From positions 1 through 5,163 of the forward strand of contig DFQD01000203.1 of the NCBI GenBank assembly GCA_002377605.1: a DNA stretch of 5,163 nt, read 5' to 3'. Source of the DNA: Gammaproteobacteria bacterium UBA3498. GTDB lineage: Bacteria > Pseudomonadota > Gammaproteobacteria > Pseudomonadales > Pseudohongiellaceae. The notes below the pieces were generated by a model. The model searched no databases. It saw only the letters and a list, made by a program, of their open reading frames with translations, and was not told the DNA's origin. The position numbers and the translations under genes were made by a program. Shown here one piece after another: positions 1 through 4,502 of this stretch. Numbering within the stretch: position 1 is the stretch's first letter; every line of letters starts with the position of its first letter.

Positions 1-1
1 A

Positions 2-88
2 ATGCAAAGTTATATTGCAAAGCAATACTTCTGTGATATTACAGCGGAATCTTTGGGAAAGTTTTCTGAGTTGGTGAAATCAAGATGA
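2..88 (+). CDS. Possible 3' end of an unidentified rightward gene (partial)
   Basis: An open frame enters from the left edge and closes with TGA at 86-88, giving 28 residues that end FSELVKSR. I do not recognise a family. The ATG at position 2 is probably internal, since the frame is open to the window edge. Another frame is also open to about 77, so the choice rests only on more protein-like composition. If real, the gene is convergent with ampD, whose stop codon lies 33 bp further on. No ATG occurs on the minus strand in this stretch, so no leftward gene such as ampE begins right after ampD here. No convincing terminator was seen between the two ends. Confidence 0.3.
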   Translation: MQSYIAKQYFCDITAESLGKFSELVKSR

Positions 89-120
89 TAAGAAAATCCA
101 CAAATTAATCGACAGATTAG

Positions 121-681
121 TTATTTAAGAGACTTTAGATATTTTTCCCAATCAAAAAAAGGGCCAGGGTCAGTTTTCCTACCTGGCGCAATGTCACTGT
201 GCCCAACAATTCTCTCTAAAACTAAATTTGGATACTCCCGCATCAATAACTTTGAAACAGTGCGGAGTACTTCATACTGTAAATCTGTAAATTTTTCGAA
301 ATCGGTGCCCTCTAGTTCAATACCAATTGAGAAGTCATTGCAATTAGTGCGCCCATTAAAACTTGATTCCCCGGCGTGCCAGGCCTTTTTGTCGAAAGGT
401 ACAAACTGAGTTACTGAACCTGATCTGTTAATTAGTAAATGAGAAGAAACTTTTAGATGAGCAATTTCTGCAAAATAAGGGTGGGCATCAGTATCTAGCT
501 CGTTACAGAAAAAATGAGCTATACAATCAGTCTCGAATTCACCCGGAGGCAGGCTGATGTTGTGAATTACAAGGAGATCCACAATATCTCCTGATTCTCG
601 TTCACTCCAATTAGGCGATGGACAATGAATTGCTCCATCGAGCAAGTGGTTTTTAATACGGAATTCCATAATAAGGGTCAT
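121..681 (-). CDS. ampD: AmpD, 1,6-anhydro-N-acetylmuramyl-L-alanine amidase
   Basis: This is the cytoplasmic zinc amidase of cell-wall recycling. It cuts the bond between anhydro-MurNAc and the stem peptide and so keeps down the muropeptides that induce AmpC through AmpR. The single amidase_2 domain has all expected residues. Numbered from the ATG at 681, they are zinc ligands His40 (LLVIHN), His161 (GHSDIAPG) and Asp171 (KTDPG), with Glu122 (GIELEG) and Lys169. These match the spacing of H34, E116, H154, K162 and D164 in the Citrobacter enzyme. The open frame continues to 786, but family alignment starts near CPSPN, so the true start is the ATG at 681 (GAGA about 5 nt upstream; 186 aa) or at 669 (182 aa, weaker ribosome site). 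An extended -10-like TGCTAATAT (708-716, minus strand) could drive it but has no good -35. It is divergent from the protease-nadC operon, and ampE does not directly follow. Confidence 0.96.
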   Translation of the reverse strand: MTLIMEFRIKNHLLDGAIHCPSPNWSERESGDIVDLLVIHNISLPPGEFETDCIAHFFCNELDTDAHPYFAEIAHLKVSSHLLINRSGSVTQFVPFDKKAWHAGESSFNGRTNCNDFSIGIELEGTDFEKFTDLQYEVLRTVSKLLMREYPNLVLERIVGHSDIAPGRKTDPGPFFDWEKYLKSLK

Positions 682-803
682 CCAGTTCTCGCTCTTTATC
701 AAAGCGCATATTAGCACACCTGTTATTCCTACCTTTTGACATCCGACAGGAATATTTAGAGCTTTCAAGTGGGGCGAGTAATGCAAGAGGGAAGTAGAAT
801 ATT

Positions 804-832
804 TTGTTAAAACCAGTTAGCGCCGATATAAA
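804..832 (+). promoter_or_regulatory. Predicted sigma-70 promoter for the protease–nadC–nuclease operon
   Basis: TTGTTA (804-809) and TATAAA (827-832) are separated by 17 nt, matching the -35/-10 consensus at 4 of 6 and 5 of 6 positions. A start site near 839 would give a leader of about 87 nt before the ATG at 926. It lies in the divergent gap between ampD and the protease gene. A perfect TTGACA at 873-878 is closer to the gene but has no reasonable -10 at the right distance. This call is from pattern only. Confidence 0.45.
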
Positions 833-925
833 ACACACTTAAAATACTGGAGGCTATTTCTTCGCAGTAATTTTGACACCGGCCGCAACTTTATATTCCC
901 TAATCTATGAGACATAATCAACAGA

Positions 926-1456
926 ATGACTAGACGTGACGATCAACCCCCTGGCAAGAACATAGGACAAGGAATGCTCATTGCGAGTTTCACCTTGGTA
1001 TTGATCGCGCTTACTATCTATTTCAATGACTGGCTAGCAAACCAATCTAATCCAAATCAGAACCCAAACTTCTCGATTTCAGATATTGGGGTAAGAGAGG
1101 TTGTATTGAAAAGAAATCGGCAAGGGCACTATGTTACTAATGGGCATTTAAATGGTACACCAGTCACCTTTTTACTTGATACAGGCGCAACTGAAGTAGC
1201 GATTCCTTCGGGAGTGGCAGTTAAAGCCGGACTGATTCGGGGACTGGCACAACAGGCCTCAACTGCCAATGGTGTAGTAACAGTTTATTCAACTGAAATT
1301 GATGAATTGCAAATAGGTAATATTGTTCTTTACGACATAGACGCCAGTGTTACACCAAGTATGCTAGGTAATACTATTTTGTTAGGAATGAGCGCACTCA
1401 GGCAGATTGAATTCACCCAAAGAGGATCTAATTTAACCTTAAGCCAGGTTCCATAG
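926..1456 (+). CDS. Membrane-anchored retropepsin-like aspartic protease (clan AA, TIGR02281-like)
   Basis: This 176-aa protein has a short basic N-terminus, one transmembrane segment (about residues 15-33) and then a periplasmic single-lobe aspartic protease domain. The catalytic motif LLDTGAT has its Asp at residue 85, and the C-terminal part has the expected ILLGMSAL flap/loop segment followed by a final beta-strand. One DTG per chain means it should work as a dimer, like retropepsins; this is known for the fold and inferred here. The substrate is unknown. The ATG at 926 is the first start available, because an in-frame TGA sits at 908-910. Its ribosome site is poor. The gene ends 8 bp before nadC, so the two are very probably co-transcribed and perhaps translationally coupled. 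Nothing in the sequence links it to NAD synthesis; the pairing is by position only. Confidence 0.85.
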   Translation: MTRRDDQPPGKNIGQGMLIASFTLVLIALTIYFNDWLANQSNPNQNPNFSISDIGVREVVLKRNRQGHYVTNGHLNGTPVTFLLDTGATEVAIPSGVAVKAGLIRGLAQQASTANGVVTVYSTEIDELQIGNIVLYDIDASVTPSMLGNTILLGMSALRQIEFTQRGSNLTLSQVP

Positions 1457-1464
1457 CGGCAAAT

Positions 1465-2310
1465 ATGTACACTCTTCCATCTAACATAAGCGAGCTAGTG
1501 AGAGCGGCTCTCAGTGAAGATATCGGTAGTGGCGATATTACGGCTGAACTACTTCCTGAAACAAGCGGTGTGATAGCAGCGATAGAATGCAGAGAGAAAG
1601 CTGTAATATGCGGCATTCCCTGGGCAAACGAAGTGTTCGAACAGATAGACAATACTGTACAAATCGAATGGTCAGTAGGCGAAGGAGAATTGGTAGAAGG
1701 CGGAAAACAGCTGGCAAAAATCAATGGGCCGGTTAGAGCTGTTTTAAGCGGTGAACGCACTGCGCTAAATTTTTTACAAACACTTTCAGGTACTGCCACT
1801 AAAACCAGGGAGTTAGTTGACCTAATTGCTAACTCTTGCTCTAGCTTACTCGATACTAGAAAAACACTTCCCGGATTAAGAACTGCTCAAAAGTATGCCG
1901 TAAGAGTTGGAGGTGGTGAAAATCATCGACAAGGGTTGTTCGATGCCTTTTTGATCAAAGAGAATCATATAGCGGCAAGTGGAGGCATAAATGCCGCACT
2001 TGCCCAAGCAAAAAAACTTAATCCTGACAAGATATTGGAAATAGAAGTGCGGAATCTCGAAGAGTTTTCTCAAGCTCTTACGGGAAAACCTGACATCATC
2101 ATGCTGGATAACTTCAGCCTAGACCTCATCGAGCAGGCAGTAGCTTTGAATAATGGCCGCTGCAAACTCGAAGCTTCAGGAGGAATTAGTGAAGAGTTAC
2201 TGGTCAAAATCGCAAAAACTGGCGTAGACTATATCTCAGTTGGTGCTCTAACTAAGCACTGTAAGGCAATTGATCTCTCGCTATTAGTACAAGATCATTT
2301 GCCAACTTAA
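1465..2310 (+). CDS. nadC: NadC, nicotinate-nucleotide pyrophosphorylase (carboxylating), quinolinate phosphoribosyltransferase
   Basis: This cytoplasmic enzyme of de novo NAD synthesis converts quinolinate and PRPP to nicotinate mononucleotide, CO2 and pyrophosphate. The 281-aa length is normal. The N-terminal alpha/beta domain opens with SEDIGSGDIT. The barrel carries GERTALNFLQ (96-105), LDTRKTLPGLR (129-139), GGGENHRQGL (149-158), LIKENHI (163-169), EIEV (192-195), MLDN (213-216), LEASGGI (235-241) and YISVGALTK (256-264), which together hold the conserved Arg, His and Lys residues that bind substrate and the acidic residues for PRPP-Mg. No clear ribosome site precedes the ATG, which fits translational coupling to the protease gene 8 bp upstream. 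The frame ends in four successive in-frame stops (TAA TAA TAA TGA, 2308-2319). All key motifs are intact, so it should be active. Confidence 0.98.
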   Translation: MYTLPSNISELVRAALSEDIGSGDITAELLPETSGVIAAIECREKAVICGIPWANEVFEQIDNTVQIEWSVGEGELVEGGKQLAKINGPVRAVLSGERTALNFLQTLSGTATKTRELVDLIANSCSSLLDTRKTLPGLRTAQKYAVRVGGGENHRQGLFDAFLIKENHIAASGGINAALAQAKKLNPDKILEIEVRNLEEFSQALTGKPDIIMLDNFSLDLIEQAVALNNGRCKLEASGGISEELLVKIAKTGVDYISVGALTKHCKAIDLSLLVQDHLPT

Positions 2311-2320
2311 TAATAATGAA

Positions 2321-2325
2321 AGAGG
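2321..2325 (+). promoter_or_regulatory. Ribosome binding site that sets the nuclease start
   Basis: AGAGG lies 5 nt before the ATG at 2331. An in-frame ATG at 2316 would put this site inside the gene and would add five charged residues in front of the signal peptide. The site and the signal peptide together favour 2331. Confidence 0.75.
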
Positions 2326-2330
2326 TAGAA

Positions 2331-3062
2331 ATGATAAAGAATCCGATCCTACTACTTTCTGGAATCTTTGGCTTATGGCTAGCACCCAGCCTACTTTTCG
2401 GACATGCCGGAAATCTTGATGAAAATGGGGGTCATTACTGGGGGCAGTCATATCATTGCCATTTAGGCGGCTGTGAGATACCCGACACATTCGATTTGCG
2501 TCGACGCCCCAGAGACAGTTTATTTACCGATTACCGTTCCCGTGAAAAATTCTTTAATGACGATGACTGGAATTTTGAACTAGATTTCGATGGAGATTGC
2601 CAGTCAACACGACAGGAAATGTTAATTCTTACAAGCCGTATTGAAGTGAGATACACCAATCCTCGAAACTGTGTTGTAAGAACCGGCGAATGGTTTGATG
2701 AGTATACTGGGGAAACCTTCGAAGTTGCCGTGCAGGTGGAAATCGACCATATAATTCCAAGAATGTATGCTCACACGCATGGGGGCGATCGCTGGATGCC
2801 AGAGATGAAACTTCAATTCTCCAATGATCCAATGAATATGATGTTAATAGAAAGAAGAGAAGTCAGACGCAAAAGGGATCGCGGACCAAGCCGCTATCTA
2901 CCTCGTGAAGAATTTCAATGCGAGTATGTTTATCTTTGGGATCAGCTTTCAGATAAATATGACCTACAATTAAGCTCTAGTGATCGCAGTACGATTTCTA
3001 GAATTCTTAACAACGAGTGCGGTGACTTTAATCCTGAAGCTGAATCTGATGATCAGCAATAA
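2331..3062 (+). CDS. Exported HNH-type nuclease (DUF1524/GmrSD C-terminal-like) with N-terminal YHCH motif
   Basis: This 243-aa protein begins with a signal peptide (about residues 1-26, cleavage near LLFGHA). A His/Cys-rich segment follows (residues 26-48), in which GGHYWGQSYHCHLGGC resembles the YHYH/YHCH motif of many exported proteins. The nuclease domain (about 85-232) has RIEVRY, a Cys, GEWFDEYTG, then EIDHIIPR (Asp139, His140, the HNH-type core), GGDRW, FSNDPMNMMLI, a basic patch with RRKRDRGPSRYLP, and a final Cys pair. C90/C114 and C197/C230 are placed as in secreted DUF1524 nucleases and likely form disulfides outside the cytoplasm. The probable role is DNA (or RNA) cleavage in the periplasm or medium, for nutrient use or DNA processing; this is inference. 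It lies 20 bp after nadC and before a terminator, so it is probably the last gene of that operon. The acidic C-terminal tail (EAESDDQQ) is not conserved as far as I know. Confidence 0.82.
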   Translation: MIKNPILLLSGIFGLWLAPSLLFGHAGNLDENGGHYWGQSYHCHLGGCEIPDTFDLRRRPRDSLFTDYRSREKFFNDDDWNFELDFDGDCQSTRQEMLILTSRIEVRYTNPRNCVVRTGEWFDEYTGETFEVAVQVEIDHIIPRMYAHTHGGDRWMPEMKLQFSNDPMNMMLIERREVRRKRDRGPSRYLPREEFQCEYVYLWDQLSDKYDLQLSSSDRSTISRILNNECGDFNPEAESDDQQ

Positions 3063-3080
3063 CTAATAAATATTGCCCAA

Positions 3081-3111
3081 AAAAAGTGCCGAACGATGTT
3101 CAGCACTTTTT
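3081..3111. terminator. Bidirectional intrinsic terminator
   Basis: AAAAAGTGC (3081-3089) pairs exactly with GCACTTTTT (3103-3111), and GAAC (3091-3094) pairs with GTTC (3098-3101) around a GAT loop, with a single C·A mismatch between the two stems. The A tract on one side and T tract on the other let it act on both strands. It closes the nadC-nuclease operon (stop codon ending at 3062) and the convergent cytochrome gene (ending at 3129). Confidence 0.88.
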
Positions 3112-3128
3112 ATCTTATATTCTGCAGC

Positions 3129-3521
3129 CTATGGGGTAACAATAGAAATTGTATCCATTCCATTGTCCGGATCCAGCTCCAAATCCCCGGCTGGGAATCC
3201 CTGCTCTTTGAGAATGTAGGCAATAACATTGGTGTACTCTTCAAACATAAGTGAACCAGGATTATCGGCTGGCATTGTGCCCATTATGGATTCCCACAAA
3301 TAAAGCAAAGGCTGATTGTTCCAAGATCGCAAAGTGTCTCTATAGAAGCGCATATTGTGGCAAGTCTTACATTGGGCGTCGTAAACCACCTGGCCAGAGG
3401 TCGCTTGGGCTTCAGTATAAACCCCATCGCTCACAGTTTTATCTTGTGCCCTGGCAGTCGCAGTTAAAGCGATAGTTAGAAGCAAAACAAAGCTTCCTGC
3501 AATTTTTACCGCAATTCTCAT
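3129..3521 (-). CDS. Small periplasmic c-type cytochrome (monoheme)
   Basis: This 130-aa precursor has a Sec signal peptide (residues 1-25, hydrophobic core FVLLLTIALTA, cleavage site ATARA before Gln26). The mature protein is about 105 aa. The heme is attached at CKTCH (51-55), with His55 as one axial ligand. Met83 in MGTMPADNPG is the likely second ligand, and the C-terminal helix (EEYTNVIAYILKEQGF) is the typical last helix of class I cytochromes. It should carry single electrons in the periplasm, but its partners are not in this window. Related small cytochromes often accompany quinoprotein dehydrogenases, but none is seen here. GGAGG (3530-3534, minus strand) lies 8 nt before the ATG and supports the start. 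The gene is convergent with the nuclease gene and shares its terminator. It is divergent from pilA. Confidence 0.9.
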   Translation of the reverse strand: MRIAVKIAGSFVLLLTIALTATARAQDKTVSDGVYTEAQATSGQVVYDAQCKTCHNMRFYRDTLRSWNNQPLLYLWESIMGTMPADNPGSLMFEEYTNVIAYILKEQGFPAGDLELDPDNGMDTISIVTP

Positions 3522-3793
3522 TAGGAATTCCTCCGCAATGATTCTTATAAATCTTGCCTCTGTATTATTAGATCCTAAATGGCTGTATTCGGCTTACCAA
3601 AGGTGACAACCCACCACTTAAATTCGCCGTAAACATAAACCACATACCTCCAATTATCAAGCAGCCCAATCAGAACAAATTGCAAAAAGAACCAACCTTC
3701 TAATAACAAGATCAAGGAATTATACCTTTGCTCCCCAGCTTATTCCTGCTTACATTAACCCAGCCTTAATTTCACTCCTATGGAGATAACCAA
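3522..3793. other. Divergent intergenic region between cytochrome c and pilA
   Basis: These 272 bp hold the ribosome sites of both flanking genes and presumably their promoters. I see no GG-N10-GC sigma-54 element of the kind that drives pilA in Pseudomonas, and no strong sigma-70 pair. The nearest candidate for pilA is TTGCAA with TAATAA at a short 15-nt spacing (about 3680-3706). On the minus strand, 3575-3739 is open for 54 codons without an ATG; see the findings. No repeat, tRNA or hairpin of note was seen. Confidence 0.5.
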
Positions 3794-4207
3794 ATGAAAC
3801 AACTTCGTAATGGTTTTACCTTGTTCGAATTGATGATCGTTGTGGCTATCATCGGTCTTCTAGCTGTGGTATCACTGCCTATATATCAGAACTATTCAGA
3901 CCGAGTTACTTTCTCCGAGCTCATTCTTGCGGTAACTCCTCGTAAGGCGGCGATAGAGCGTGCTATTCAGACTCGCTCACCTGCTAACTTAGCGTCGCTA
4001 ACTGGCGGTACTTTGGGTATCCCAGCAGACATTGCGGTTGGTGCTTCTGTACACGGTGCTACTGTAACTGCTGGTGTGATCACCATGATTTGGCAAACAG
4101 ATAGCTCTAACCTAGGCGGAATTACTTACACTCTCACTCCTGATGGTATTACTCACCCTGTTCAATGGACTGAAGGGGGGACTTGCGTGTCTAATGGTTA
4201 CTGCTAA
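3794..4207 (+). CDS. pilA: Type IV pilin (PilA-like major pilin precursor)
   Basis: This 137-aa prepilin has a short leader MKQLRNG and is cut by PilD after Gly7 to leave a mature 130-aa pilin with N-terminal Phe, which is then methylated. The class III signal FTLFELMIVVAIIG has Glu at +5, needed for assembly, and Phe at +4 where Ile is usual. The hydrophobic helix is followed by an alpha/beta globular domain ending ITYTLTPDG, PVQW and GGTCVSNGYC. Cys131 and Cys137 would form a very short C-terminal disulfide loop with the last Cys as the terminal residue. GGAG (3782-3785) lies 8 nt before the ATG. Codons are rich in GCT, GGT and CGT compared with neighbouring genes, which fits high expression. 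The gene normally heads pilABCD, but pilB is absent here and pilC is a remnant, so assembly would need proteins encoded elsewhere. Confidence 0.92.
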   Translation: MKQLRNGFTLFELMIVVAIIGLLAVVSLPIYQNYSDRVTFSELILAVTPRKAAIERAIQTRSPANLASLTGGTLGIPADIAVGASVHGATVTAGVITMIWQTDSSNLGGITYTLTPDGITHPVQWTEGGTCVSNGYC

Positions 4208-4302
4208 ATGGATAGTTAAATTGGAGATAGCAGCATTTATGACATTAAAACTGGAAGAGTTGCGCATTCAACCCAAAACTCAAATGGCAATAATTTCAAC
4301 CT
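4208..4302 (+). other. Unassigned stretch between pilA and the pilC remnant
   Basis: The site where pilB and most of pilC would be expected holds under 100 bp of DNA. The pilA frame, after TAA, three codons and another TAA (4217-4219), is open to a TGA at 4352-4354 (44 codons, containing YDIKTGRVAHSTQ), with no ATG early on. A second short frame starts at ATG 4239 behind GGAG and stops at 4308-4310 (23 codons). I recognise neither as a known protein. It may be scar sequence from the deletion, or a much-altered earlier piece of pilC. No terminator hairpin was seen after pilA. Confidence 0.4.
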
Positions 4303-4475
4303 CGTCTTGACTCCAAATAAAATGTGCTGTTTATTACGAGAGCGAAGTACATGATGCTTTAGACGGTTTAACCGCTTCCTTAGAGCCAATGATCATGGCG
4401 GTACTTGATATTCTGGTGAGCGAATTAATGATTACGATGTACTAAACTATCTTTCAGCATTGCTCAGTAACCTAA
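4303..4475 (+). pseudogene. pilC: Remnant of pilC (3' end of the type IV pilus platform protein gene)
   Basis: In the frame beginning at 4329 the reading is VYYESEVHDALDGLTASLEP (20 codons), then MIMAVLDILVSELMITMY, a stop (TAA, 4443-4445), then TIFQHCSVT and a stop at 4473-4475. This follows the C-terminus of PilC closely: a YYExEVDDAVDGLT helix, LEPMIM, then a last membrane helix usually of the form LGxLVGGLxIAMYLPIF and a short tail ending near LGSVV. Conserved Gly, Gly, Gly, Ala, Leu and Pro are here Asp, Ser, Glu, Thr, stop and Thr. Weak matches upstream (about 4303-4325) need small indels. Intact PilC is about 400 aa; only its last ~50 codons survive. The final stop precedes pilD by 27 bp, the usual pilC-pilD order. 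It cannot be functional. Confidence 0.88.
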
Positions 4476-4502
4476 AACTACTGAAATTCTCATCAAGTCT
4501 AA

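Noticed and set aside
14..26. Small hairpin ATTGC-AAA-GCAAT as an ampD terminator
   Set aside because: The 5-bp AT-rich stem has no following T run in the ampD direction and lies inside a probable coding frame.
682..786. N-terminal extension of ampD to the ATG at 786
   Set aside because: The added 35 residues have no match to the AmpD N-terminus. The family start aligns just before the CPSPN motif, and catalytic residue spacing fits a start at 681 or 669.
653..838. 61-codon leftward frame overlapping the start of ampD
   Set aside because: It overlaps ampD in another frame, shows no recognisable domain and occupies the divergent promoter region.
873..899. Perfect TTGACA box as a promoter for the protease gene
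   Set aside because: No acceptable -10 lies 16-18 nt downstream. TATATT is 13 nt away and TATTCC 15 nt, so the 804-832 pair is preferred.
2622..2832. Leftward 64- and 67-codon frames inside the nuclease gene
   Set aside because: They are antisense shadows of a gene with clear signal peptide and domain motifs.
3251..3475. Rightward 74-codon frame inside the cytochrome c gene
   Set aside because: It is antisense to a gene with an intact signal peptide, CKTCH site and ribosome site.
3580..3793. Sigma-54 promoter upstream of pilA
   Set aside because: No GG-N10-GC pair with the surrounding consensus was found; the closest candidates have spacing of 9 or 12.
4452..4490. Hairpin between the pilC remnant and pilD as a terminator
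   Set aside because: The only stem is CAGTA/TACTG around a 9-nt loop, with no T tract.
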